From positions 62,001-126,000 of the forward strand of contig DASVRT010000021.1 in the NCBI GenBank assembly GCA_036388475.1: DNA of 64,000 bases, in the 5' to 3' direction. Made by a program: the position numbers and the translations under genes. Below the pieces are notes generated by a model. It was not told the origin of the DNA and ran no database searches. It worked only from the letters and a program-made list of their open reading frames with translations. Shown piece after piece: positions 17,287-24,525 of the stretch; the stretch's first letter is position 1; each line of letters begins with the position of its first letter. The DNA is from JALZHR01 sp036388475. GTDB lineage: Bacteria; Acidobacteriota; Blastocatellia; Pyrinomonadales; Pyrinomonadaceae.

Positions 17287-18144
17287 ATGAAAATCACAAA
17301 ATCTCTCGGCGTGTTTTTTCTCGCTTTTTTGATTGGCGGTTTACCTGTTTGGCTGATTAAATCTTTTTATTCATCAAAAAACGAGCCGGAGAAAGAATCG
17401 GAAAAAGCGCCGGTTTCTGACGTCAGCCTGAATAAAGAACAGCCGCCGCCGCTGCCGCGCATATTTAATGTTGAAGATTTTTGGGACGACTCCATCGACC
17501 AACATAACAAAAGACTTCTGGAAACCGGCGAAGTCTCAAACGGCGAAGAGATAAAAGCAAAGTCCGGCGAAACGTGGCTCGGTTTATTTAATAAAAACGG
17601 CAGGGAACTTTTGCGTTCGACCAAAATTAAAATCAGCGTTACGAATAACGGAGACCTTGATTGGAAAGAAGTTTCGGTCAAAGAGAAAACAAATCCGCTT
17701 TTCCTTTTAAAAAAATCGAAGCATCTGAAAGAAGGCGAGATACGAACACTATTTCGTGAGGAAACGCGACAGGAAACAAAAGAATCGATTGAAGCCGCCA
17801 CGATAAGAGAAGGTTTTCTCAAAAAATTCACTTTAGGCGAAAAAGAATACACGCTGCGGGCTGAAAAAGGATTGAGCGAAAAACAGGAACCGATTTTGGT
17901 TTTATTGCTGGAAACTGAAAATACGAGCCAGCTGATTCACTATATTTATTTTATGAGCGAGGGAGATTACGCCGGAAATCTGTATTGGGTCGGCGACCTC
18001 GACGGCGACGGCAAATTGGATTTATTTATGGATTTTTACGGGTACGAGAAAGGCGGATATAATTCCGGGCTTTTTCTTTCGTCCGAAGCGGAAAAAGGAA
18101 AACTGGTTAAGAAAATCGAATATTTTGCATTATCAGGCTGCTAA
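17287..18144 (+). CDS. Membrane-anchored protein with calcium-loop (VCBS/FG-GAP-like) segment
   Basis: 285 residues with an N-terminal signal or anchor segment (LGVFFLAFLIGGLPVWLI) followed by a Lys/Glu/Pro-rich linker and an extracytoplasmic domain. Near the C-terminus VGDLDGDGKLDLFMDF matches the Asp-rich calcium loop of VCBS/FG-GAP repeats, present once. The rest is unrecognised. Its TAA stop overlaps the next ATG by one base (TAATG), suggesting translational coupling with the isoprenyl diphosphate synthase gene. Confidence 0.7.
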   Translation: MKITKSLGVFFLAFLIGGLPVWLIKSFYSSKNEPEKESEKAPVSDVSLNKEQPPPLPRIFNVEDFWDDSIDQHNKRLLETGEVSNGEEIKAKSGETWLGLFNKNGRELLRSTKIKISVTNNGDLDWKEVSVKEKTNPLFLLKKSKHLKEGEIRTLFREETRQETKESIEAATIREGFLKKFTLGEKEYTLRAEKGLSEKQEPILVLLLETENTSQLIHYIYFMSEGDYAGNLYWVGDLDGDGKLDLFMDFYGYEKGGYNSGLFLSSEAEKGKLVKKIEYFALSGC

Positions 18145-19049
18145 TGGAAAGCATAGAAACTCAAAATAACGCCGCCGATTTGTGGCAATACGTCGAGCGG
18201 GCAAAGCCGCAGATTGAAGACGCGCTGCAAAAATTTCTGCCGCTCGCGCCGCCGGAAATCGAAACCGAGTTTAACAAGGCAATCGAATACGCTTTGTTTC
18301 CCGGCGGCAAACGGCTGCGCCCGGTTCTGAGCCTGCTCGGCGCCGAGCTTATCGGCGGACGCGCGGAAGCGGTGCTGCCCGCCGCGATTGCCGTCGAATA
18401 CATTCACACCAGCTCGCTGATTTTCGACGATTTGCCGTCGATGGACAATGCTTCCGAGCGGCGCGGAAAAAAATCTCTGCACGTGCATTTCGGCGAAGGC
18501 TTATCCTTGCTGGTCGGCATCGCTTTTCTGAATGTTTCTTACAGTCTGGTTTTCGTCAATCACGCTTCGATGCCCGAACGCGCCATCGCCGCGCACGCCG
18601 AAATCGTCGAATGCGTCGGGGCGGGCGGAATGGTCGGCGGGCAATCGCTGGATTTGGCGCTGGCACAAGGAAAAAGCGCGCAGGATGCGAAAAATTACGC
18701 GGACGAATCGGTGAGAAATCTGAAAACTTCGGCGCTGATGCGTCTCGCTTTAAGAATCGGCGCAATCCTGGCGGGCGCGGATTATCTGGAACTCAACGTG
18801 CTTTCGCGATTCGCCGAGCTTCTGGGCGACGCTTACCAGCTTTCCGACGACCTGCTCGACCTCGAAGAAGACGGCGCGCTGTTTAATCAAAAAACTTTTG
18901 TTTTAACGAGCGGCGCGGATTCGTCACAGCGCCAATTGCGGATTTTAATCGAGGAGGCAAAGCACGTTTTGATAGAAAACTTTCCGCCCTCGGAGGCGCG
19001 CAGCTGTCTTGTGCAGCTGACGGATTATCTGGCGGAGAGAAAGGCATAA
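18144..19049 (+). CDS. Polyprenyl (farnesyl/geranylgeranyl) diphosphate synthase
   Basis: Trans-isoprenyl diphosphate synthase that condenses IPP with allylic diphosphates. The family regions include GGKRLRPVL (55-63), the first Asp-rich motif DDLPSMD (95-101), GQSLDL and the second motif SDDLLD (234-239). The DDxxxxD spacing of the first motif fits bacterial short-chain (C15-C20) synthases, but chain length cannot be fixed from sequence. It is coupled by one-base overlaps to its neighbours and lies two genes upstream of a squalene/phytoene synthase that would use its product. Confidence 0.93.
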   Translation: MESIETQNNAADLWQYVERAKPQIEDALQKFLPLAPPEIETEFNKAIEYALFPGGKRLRPVLSLLGAELIGGRAEAVLPAAIAVEYIHTSSLIFDDLPSMDNASERRGKKSLHVHFGEGLSLLVGIAFLNVSYSLVFVNHASMPERAIAAHAEIVECVGAGGMVGGQSLDLALAQGKSAQDAKNYADESVRNLKTSALMRLALRIGAILAGADYLELNVLSRFAELLGDAYQLSDDLLDLEEDGALFNQKTFVLTSGADSSQRQLRILIEEAKHVLIENFPPSEARSCLVQLTDYLAERKA

Positions 19050-19396
19050 TGATTGTTTACGCGATTCTCGTAATAGCTTTTATCGGCTTATCGGCATTGG
19101 TTTTTTTCCGGCTGTCCGGAACAAAGGGAAATCAATCCGCAGAAGACGCGGAAAGATTCGCTAAATTGCTTATTACCGAAATCAAGCTTTACAACGATTA
19201 CAAAATCCGGCGCGGTCTGGAAAATCACAATCTTTACGCCGTTTTGCGGGATGAAATCGGCGAAGCCGCGAAGATGTATCGGAAACGCGTTCAGAATGCA
19301 GAATATTTCCAATATTTTAACGATGCTTTGATAAATATTCTGGCTGACGGCGATAAAAGCCGGCTCGGTGCGGAATTTAATCAAACTCTCGAATAA
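19049..19396 (+). CDS. Small membrane-anchored protein of unknown function
   Basis: 115 residues: one N-terminal TM helix (VYAILVIAFIGLSALVFF) followed by a charged helical cytoplasmic domain (FAKLLITEIKLYNDYKI, AAKMYRKRV). No enzymatic motif. It is locked in the isoprenoid operon: the start overlaps the upstream stop by one base, and its stop directly abuts the ATG of the squalene/phytoene synthase gene. A role connected with the membrane-bound isoprenoid pathway is possible but only from position. Confidence 0.75.
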   Translation: MIVYAILVIAFIGLSALVFFRLSGTKGNQSAEDAERFAKLLITEIKLYNDYKIRRGLENHNLYAVLRDEIGEAAKMYRKRVQNAEYFQYFNDALINILADGDKSRLGAEFNQTLE

Positions 19397-20383
19397 ATGA
19401 TTTTTAAGCCTCATCATCAAACAAATCCGAGCCCGGCTGAACTCAAAAAAGCTTACCAATATTGCCGCGAAGTGACGCGAACTCACGCCAAAAGTTTTTA
19501 TTTTGCCGCGAAATTTCTGCCGAAACACAAACAGCTTCCGATTTACGCGCTTTACGCTTTGTGCCGTCACGTCGATGACGAAGTTGACGAAAGCGGCGTC
19601 GAAAACGAACGCGAAGCCGCCGCCGCGGTCGGAAACTGGCAGGCGAAGCTGGACGAGATTTATTTCGACGCGGGAAAGAACGATTACGCGTTACGAATTA
19701 CGAATGACGATTTACTGAAAGAAATAAACAAAGGACAAAGGACAAAGGATGCAGGACAAAATCTCGTTCTGACAGCGTGGCGCGACCTTTTGAAAACTTG
19801 CCGGATTCCGCCGGCTTTGCCGCTCGAATTGATGAAAGGCGTTTTGATGGACACGCATATTAAACGCTACGCGAGCTTCGAGGAGCTTTACGTTTATTGT
19901 TACCGCGTGGCTTCGACGGTCGGCTTGATGAGCTCGGAAATTTTCGGTTACCGCGACGAAAAAACCCGGGAATACGCCGAAGCGCTCGGAATTGCGATGC
20001 AGCTCACGAACATTCTGCGCGACGTCGGCGAAGACGCGGCGCTGAACCGGATTTATCTGCCCGCCGAAGATTTGCGAAAATTTAACGTTTCGGAAAAGCA
20101 GATTTTCGATAATCGAACGGACGAAAATTTTATAAATTTAATGAAATTTCAAATCGGGCGCGCGCGCCGGTTTTATAAAAAATCGGAAAAGGGAATTCCG
20201 CTGTTGGAAAAAGACGCGCGTTTTTCGGTTTTGCTCGCCTTAAGGATTTACGCGAAAATTCTGGACGAAATCGAGCGGCAGAACTATGATGTTTTTAAAC
20301 GGCGCGCGCATACGAGTTTCACTCAAAAGATTTTCAGCGTGCCGCGAATCTGGCGCGAATCCAGGAAATCGGCGGCGAGTTAA
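19397..20383 (+). CDS. Squalene/phytoene synthase family protein
   Basis: Head-to-head condensing enzyme (CrtB/HpnC/HpnD/SqhD superfamily). Visible: YQYCREVTRTHAKSFYFA, first Asp-rich motif HVDDEVDE (58-65), YCYRVASTVGLM, second motif LRDVGEDAA and LPAEDLRKF. These support diphosphate binding and prenyl transfer; the sequence does not decide between squalene and phytoene as product. Residues about 95-122 (around YALRITNDDLLKEINKGQRT) are encoded by two blocks of tandem repeats and look like an extra loop after the first motif. It ends an operon starting with the prenyl diphosphate synthase. Confidence 0.9.
   Translation: MIFKPHHQTNPSPAELKKAYQYCREVTRTHAKSFYFAAKFLPKHKQLPIYALYALCRHVDDEVDESGVENEREAAAAVGNWQAKLDEIYFDAGKNDYALRITNDDLLKEINKGQRTKDAGQNLVLTAWRDLLKTCRIPPALPLELMKGVLMDTHIKRYASFEELYVYCYRVASTVGLMSSEIFGYRDEKTREYAEALGIAMQLTNILRDVGEDAALNRIYLPAEDLRKFNVSEKQIFDNRTDENFINLMKFQIGRARRFYKKSEKGIPLLEKDARFSVLLALRIYAKILDEIERQNYDVFKRRAHTSFTQKIFSVPRIWRESRKSAAS
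19683..19762. repeat. Two in-frame heptamer-repeat blocks in the squalene/phytoene synthase gene
   Basis: Block 1 (19683-19709) is of the TTACGAA family, with GTTACGAATTACGAATGACG. Block 2 (about 19730-19762) is tandem AAAGGAC with drifted copies. The same two families occur as intergenic elements and, for GGACAAA, inside the ntrY-like gene. Confidence 0.75.
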
Positions 20384-20427
20384 AAAGGCGAAAGCAAAAA
20401 TAATTTGCGGCAAAAAACGGAGTCAAA

Positions 20428-21576
20428 ATGAAAAACGTCTTATCTTTACTGTTAATCGTCGTCTTTTTCCTGCTGCCGATTACGGCGCAGAAACGCGGCG
20501 GCGCGGAAATCACACAGCTGCAATCGCCGCAGAATCCGCGTCTCGGTTTTGTCATTCACGGCGGCGCGGGCGTGATTAAAAAGGGAAGTCTCTCGCCGGA
20601 AAAAGAAGCCGAATACAAACGCAGGCTCGAAGAAGCGGTGCTCGCCGGTTACAAGGCTTTGCAGGACGGCAAAACGGGACTCGATGCGGTCGAAACGGCG
20701 ATTCGGATGCTGGAAGATTCGCCTTTGTTTAATGCCGGAAAAGGCGCAGTTTTTACCGCGGACGGCAAAAACGAGCTGGACTCTTCGATTATGGACGGCA
20801 AAACTTTAAAGGCGGGCGCGGTCGCCGGTCTGCGTCACGTCAAAAATCCGATTACGCTGGCGCGCGCCGTGATGGAAAAATCGCCGCACGTGATGATGGT
20901 CGGCGACGGCGCGGAAAAATTTGCCAAAGAACAGAACGTCGAACTCGTCAGCGAAAAATATTTCTGGACGCAGGAACGCTGGGACAGCCTGCAAAAAATC
21001 ATCAAACAGGAAAAAGAAAAAGAAAAAGCCGCGAAAGACGGCAAAAAAGTCAGCCAAACAATTCCGGATTCAAAATTCAAGATTCAAAATTCGGAATTAG
21101 CGCGGACAAAGCCCGCAGACCAAAGCCCGCAGGCGGCGAGCTTACGCGAGCTGCCTTACAACAAATTCGGCGCGGTCGGGGCGGTCGCGCTGGATTCGGG
21201 CGGCAATCTGGCGGCGGGCACATCGACCGGCGGAATGACTTACAAAAAATTCGGGCGCGTCGGCGATGCGCCGATAATCGGCGCGGGAACTTATGCGAAC
21301 AATGCGACCTGCGCCGTTTCGGCGACGGGCTGGGGCGAGTTTTTTATTCGTCTCGGCGTGGCGCGCGACATTTCGGCGATGATGGAATATCGCGGTTTGC
21401 CCGTTCAGCAAGCCGCCGATTCGGCGATGAATAAAGTCAAAACGCTCGGCGGCGACGGCGGCGTCATTGCGATTGATAAATTCGGCAACATCGGCGTTTC
21501 CTTTAACTCCGAGGGAATGTATCGCGCCTATATCAACAGCGACGGCAAACCCGTAATCGAGATTTATAAGGATTGA
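20428..21576 (+). CDS. Isoaspartyl peptidase/L-asparaginase-like Ntn hydrolase, secreted, probable nucleophile loss
   Basis: Plant-type asparaginase (IaaA/EcAIII) family. Signal peptide at the N-terminus (NVLSLLLIVVFFLLPITAQ), then VIHGGAG, DAVETAIRMLEDSPLFNAGKG (part) and, in the beta-subunit region, AGTSTGGMTYKKFGRVGDAP and GAGTYANN. Family members cleave themselves before a Thr in a GTVGAVA motif; here the codon at 21172-21174 is GCG, giving GAVGAVA with Ala249. A proenzyme without that Thr should neither process nor hydrolyse normally. The linker before it includes repeat-encoded residues DSKFKIQNSEL (21068-21097). 382 residues, monocistronic or the last gene of the isoprenoid run. Confidence 0.88.
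   Translation: MKNVLSLLLIVVFFLLPITAQKRGGAEITQLQSPQNPRLGFVIHGGAGVIKKGSLSPEKEAEYKRRLEEAVLAGYKALQDGKTGLDAVETAIRMLEDSPLFNAGKGAVFTADGKNELDSSIMDGKTLKAGAVAGLRHVKNPITLARAVMEKSPHVMMVGDGAEKFAKEQNVELVSEKYFWTQERWDSLQKIIKQEKEKEKAAKDGKKVSQTIPDSKFKIQNSELARTKPADQSPQAASLRELPYNKFGAVGAVALDSGGNLAAGTSTGGMTYKKFGRVGDAPIIGAGTYANNATCAVSATGWGEFFIRLGVARDISAMMEYRGLPVQQAADSAMNKVKTLGGDGGVIAIDKFGNIGVSFNSEGMYRAYINSDGKPVIEIYKD
21068..21097. repeat. In-frame ATTCAAA heptamer insertion in the isoaspartyl peptidase gene
   Basis: Tandem ATTCAAA / ATTCAAG / ATTCAAA / ATTCGGA units in the segment before the nucleophile position. It is the complement of the heptamer found inside pxpC at 34356-34409. Confidence 0.75.
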
Positions 21577-21760
21577 AAAACATCCGTCAAACAGAATCTT
21601 AATTAAATTACGCCCGCGCCGAAGACCGCCGGCAAGCGCCGGATGCAGGCTGTCAAGCGCATATATCAAAGCCAATCGAGCCGTTTGAGCTGACCAGGCT
21701 GATAGAAAATCCAGTCAAACAACAAACCGAAGAACATTGAGCCTTTAACAATCATCAATA

Positions 21761-21849
21761 AACATTTGAGCATTTATCATTTACGGTTTTTTAAACCCGC
21801 AATGATAAATGCTCAACGATAAATGCTCAAATGTTCAATGATAAATGTT
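21761..21849. repeat. GATAAAT-type palindromic element
   Basis: AACATTTGAGCATTTATCATT (21761-21781) pairs exactly with the two ends of a right arm (21801-21835) that contains an internal duplication of GATAAATGCTCAA. It lies between convergent genes. The preceding 21590-21740 may hold a very decayed 21-bp repeat, which is uncertain. Confidence 0.75.
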
Positions 21850-22237
21850 AAATCATATCGCCTTCTTTTGAATTTTCGTCCAGTTCGTAGCGGTTGCGGT
21901 CGCGCTTTTCCATTTTCTCCAGAAGGTCGAGCGGTTCGTTGTCCTGAAAGTCGATGCCGAGGGCGTGCGCGTTGGCTTCCACGTCGGACTGGTCGGGCGT
22001 CGGGTTATGACCGCCGACCGATTCCGAGCCGGAATCTTCGACATCTTCCCACGAGGCGTCAATATCGCCGCCCGAATCGGCAGGCGACGAGGCGTTATTT
22101 TCCCTAAGCCTCTCGCGCAGTTCCTGCGGCGCGCGCGGCGCGCTGCTGATTTCGTCTTTCATCAAATTCTGCACGTCTTCGCTGGCGACGGGCGCGTATT
22201 CGTAATATTCGGGATTTTCGCTCGGTTTGGTTGGCAT
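21848..22237 (-). CDS. Small acidic protein, DUF6335-like
   Basis: 129 residues, strongly acidic and probably partly disordered. The middle has the pattern GGDIDASWEDVEDSGSESVG followed by HNPTPDQSDVEANAHALG and a charged tail (LEKMEKRDRNRYELD). The same layout occurs in cyanobacterial DUF6335 proteins as I remember them. Function unknown. The start has a good ribosome site (AAGGAGG about 7 bases upstream of ATG 22237). Confidence 0.75.
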   Translation of the reverse strand: MPTKPSENPEYYEYAPVASEDVQNLMKDEISSAPRAPQELRERLRENNASSPADSGGDIDASWEDVEDSGSESVGGHNPTPDQSDVEANAHALGIDFQDNEPLDLLEKMEKRDRNRYELDENSKEGDMI

Positions 22238-22310
22238 TCTAAATAATTCCTCCTTGATAGTCTGCTGTAAGAAAAGAATAACACACGAGAACGGAGAAAT
22301 AAGAAGTGAT

Positions 22311-22371
22311 AAATGAGAACTGGAAGAAAAGAAAATCCTCAGTTCTCAGTTCTCAGTTCTCAGTTCGCATT
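22311..22371. repeat. AGTTCTC-type palindromic element
   Basis: Tandem AGTTCTC units (22340-22366) pair with ATGAGAACTGG (22312-22322) and an earlier GAGAACGGAG. It fills the short gap between the two small minus-strand genes and resembles the elements at 1051 and 52641. Confidence 0.7.
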
Positions 22372-22643
22372 TAAATAAAGACGATGGTTTGGAAACTCGG
22401 AATGTCGAAGCGGCGGCGACAGCGCATATTTTTGCACGCCAGCATATCGTCGACGCGCACCATATAATCGCGCGATTTGTTAAACTGGGCGCGGTCGTGT
22501 TCGTTCATCTGACGCGGCGGATTTTTCTTCTTCACGCGTTTGAGCCAGCGGACTTCGTAATCGTTCGCCTCGCGGCAATGCGGGCAAACATAATTGGCGC
22601 GTTTGGTTTCCGGTCTTTCGTCAAAAATATCGCGTTCCTGCAT
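22371..22643 (-). CDS. Small zinc-ribbon-like protein
   Basis: 90 residues. Cys pairs CPHC (near 20-23) and a second set in CKNMRC (near 70-75) suggest a four-Cys zinc ribbon. The body is basic (LKRVKKKNPPRQ) and the tail hydrophobic. No enzymatic function is visible. It may bind nucleic acid or protein. Its 5' end overlaps the beginning of a repeat-rich gap. Confidence 0.7.
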   Translation of the reverse strand: MQERDIFDERPETKRANYVCPHCREANDYEVRWLKRVKKKNPPRQMNEHDRAQFNKSRDYMVRVDDMLACKNMRCRRRFDIPSFQTIVFI

Positions 22644-22658
22644 AAAGATATTTTAGCA

Positions 22659-22810
22659 CAAAGGACGCAAAGATTTTTAGAAATATGAACCCGCAGATAG
22701 ACGCGGATAAAGAAAAATTCAAACAGGATGCGGCAGCTTTCGCAGTTTTGAGCCGCAGTCTTCGCGGCTTGATAAAAATCAATCGGTGTCCGTATCAATC
22801 AGTTGTCTTA
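22659..22810. repeat. CGCAGATAGACGCGG-type repeat region
   Basis: Contains AAAGGACGCAAAGATT and CCGCAGATAGACGCGGAT with loosely complementary segments downstream (GCCGCAGTCTTCGCGGC). It is similar to the region at 13739. No gene was found. Confidence 0.5.
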
Positions 22811-22848
22811 AATCTTTCTCACCGGCGTCCGGCAACGTTTATAGGCGG

Positions 22849-23139
22849 CTAATTTTTTAAATTTTTCAAGTATTGAAAACTGTAGATTCCGGTTTCGTGA
22901 CCGTCCGAAAAGCGAAAATTCAGCGCGTAGCGCCCGACGATAGCGGTGTTTTTAATCGTTAAATCGTCGCTGACGCTTTCGTCCTTCAACCTTTTCGCGC
23001 CCGTCCATTCGTCGATACAGCTCGCGCACGGGCAGGCGCGGCGCAGATTCGGCGCGTTATAAGTTTTCTGCGAATCGTCCGACCAGACAATAGTCAATTC
23101 CGCATCCGATTCTTCGATAATTTTAAGCGGCTCTATCAT
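22849..23139 (-). CDS. DUF971 (GBBH-like N-terminal) domain protein
   Basis: 96 residues matching the stand-alone DUF971 family, the domain found at the N-terminus of gamma-butyrobetaine hydroxylase and in iron-sulfur-related proteins. Features: ELTIVWSDDSQKTYNAPNLR, the Cys cluster RRACPCASCIDEWTG, and the end GRYALNFRFSDGHETGIYSF. The CxCxxC set may bind metal. The biochemical role of the stand-alone form is not settled. A bacilliredoxin gene precedes it on the same strand after a repeat element. Confidence 0.9.
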   Translation of the reverse strand: MIEPLKIIEESDAELTIVWSDDSQKTYNAPNLRRACPCASCIDEWTGAKRLKDESVSDDLTIKNTAIVGRYALNFRFSDGHETGIYSFQYLKNLKN

Positions 23140-23144
23140 AAAAA

Positions 23145-23222
23145 AATAAGTGAGAACCGAGATGTGAGAGTTGAGAACTAAATATATAAATTCTCGGTTT
23201 TCAGTTTTCAGTTCTCAGTTGC
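23145..23222. repeat. Palindromic heptamer element (AGTTCTC / AGTTTTC family)
   Basis: The left side GAGAACCGAGATGTGAGAG and TTGAGAACTAAATATATAAA faces the right side TTCTCGGTTTTCAGTTTTCA and GTTCTCAGTT. It ends close to the stop of the bacilliredoxin gene. Confidence 0.7.
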
Positions 23223-23533
23223 CCGTTGATTTCTTCCGCCGTCACGTTGTAATGCGACGCGTGATAAACGGGTTTGCCGTCTTTCAGAACGATTGCCTGC
23301 GGCGATTCGTGACGGATTCCGGTGCGATTGGCAAGCTCGTTGGAAACGTCGCGCGCCGATTGCACGATAATTATATTTACGTCGCCGTCGACGGCTTCGA
23401 TTTGGCGATAAGCGGCGGCGCTGATCGGGCAGGTCGTAGAGTGTTTGAAAACCAGAACCGGAGTTTCGTGCGATTTTTGAAAAAGCTCTTCGAGCTGCTC
23501 GTTCGAATCGAGTTTCGTAAAATTTTCTTTCAT
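23201..23533 (-). CDS. Monothiol bacilliredoxin (YtxJ-like)
   Basis: 110-residue thioredoxin-fold protein of the YtxJ family. The signature KHSTTCPISAAAYRQIE carries the single active Cys in TCPIS. The second half has ESPQAIVLKDGKPVYHASH, where the cis-Pro region of the fold is expected. Such proteins remove bacillithiol from mixed disulfides. Its presence implies bacillithiol as the low-molecular-weight thiol, which is known for several Acidobacteriota; the biosynthesis genes are not in this window. Confidence 0.9.
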   Translation of the reverse strand: MKENFTKLDSNEQLEELFQKSHETPVLVFKHSTTCPISAAAYRQIEAVDGDVNIIIVQSARDVSNELANRTGIRHESPQAIVLKDGKPVYHASHYNVTAEEINGQLRTEN

Positions 23534-23557
23534 AACCCGATTATAACTTTTCGATTA

Positions 23558-24307
23558 TCAAAATGCATGCGGCGGCGGAGGCGGAAAGTTTTCCGCCGGC
23601 GGAAAACTTTCGGTTGCCGGAAAAACTTTCCGGTAAGCGACCAAAACGCCCGCAAACATTAGCGGCATCACCAGATAAACGCCGAATCCGAGCAGGAAAA
23701 AAGTAAAAACGTAGGACGCCAATCCCAGTAGGAACTCAATCAGAATCAGCCCGACGACGCCCGAAAGATTTGCCCAACCGGCGCGCGCGCTGAGCTTGAA
23801 CGCCGCCCAGCCGCTCATATTTTTTTCGACAATCAGCGGATACGAGAACATCAGAAAAACGTGCAGCGAGCCGATAATGAGCCAGATGGCAATCATTTCG
23901 ACAAACATCGTTCCCATCAGTCCCCAGATTGCCGTCTCGTTAATTCTGCCGCGCGAATCCATCGAGGCGAAAAAAACGGCAAGCATCGAGGCGTAAACGA
24001 ATAATACCGAAATCACCGCGGGAACAATCAGCACGAGCGTTGCCACCAGTCCCGGAACAAAATAACTAAAGCCTTTGAAAAGTCCTTCAAACTCGACTTT
24101 CCGATTGTTCATTTTTTGAAACAGGCAGTAGTAAATGCCGCAAAACATCGCGCCGATGCCGATGCCCAGCGGAATTAATCCGCCAATCAGCATCCCGACC
24201 AGCACGATGGCGAAAAACAGCCAGTACTGGTCTTTAATTAATTCCCAGCCCTCTTTGAAACATTCGACGGGACGAATCACGCCCGTCCGAAACTCCGTAT
24301 TTTGCAT
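23558..24307 (-). CDS. Multi-pass membrane protein of unknown function
   Basis: 249 residues with about six hydrophobic segments (for example YWLFFAIVLVGMLIGGLIPL, GLVATLVLIVPAVISVLFVY) and a Phe/Pro-rich C-terminus ending PPPPPHAF. The N-terminus RPVECFKEGWELIKDQYW resembles proteins with a glycerophosphodiester-phosphodiesterase-like membrane domain or DUF4013, but no family is certain. No catalytic residues are evident. Located between the bacilliredoxin gene and a repeat hairpin. Confidence 0.75.
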   Translation of the reverse strand: MQNTEFRTGVIRPVECFKEGWELIKDQYWLFFAIVLVGMLIGGLIPLGIGIGAMFCGIYYCLFQKMNNRKVEFEGLFKGFSYFVPGLVATLVLIVPAVISVLFVYASMLAVFFASMDSRGRINETAIWGLMGTMFVEMIAIWLIIGSLHVFLMFSYPLIVEKNMSGWAAFKLSARAGWANLSGVVGLILIEFLLGLASYVFTFFLLGFGVYLVMPLMFAGVLVAYRKVFPATESFPPAENFPPPPPHAF

Positions 24308-24325
24308 TTTGACCTCAACGAAAAA

Positions 24326-24368
24326 TGGATAATGAAGCGAACGGAAAAATTCCGCACTTCATTATCCA
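24326..24368. repeat. Hairpin TGGATAATGAAG
   Basis: A perfect 12-bp inverted repeat (24326-24337 with 24357-24368), with GCG/CCGC around a short loop. It lies just upstream of the membrane-protein gene and downstream of glgP. A CGGCAAGGCACAAGGAACAC / GCTCCTTGTGTCC repeat pair follows at about 24409-24518. Confidence 0.65.
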
Positions 24369-24525
24369 CATTCCTTTTCCGAATAACAACAAAAAATCGG
24401 TTTTCACCGGCAAGGCACAAGGAACACTAAGGAAAATTCAAATAAAATCGACAAGATACACAGGATTAAAAGTTTTCCGTCGGCGGCTGATTCTTATTTG
24501 CGCTCCTTGTGTCCTGATGGTGAAT

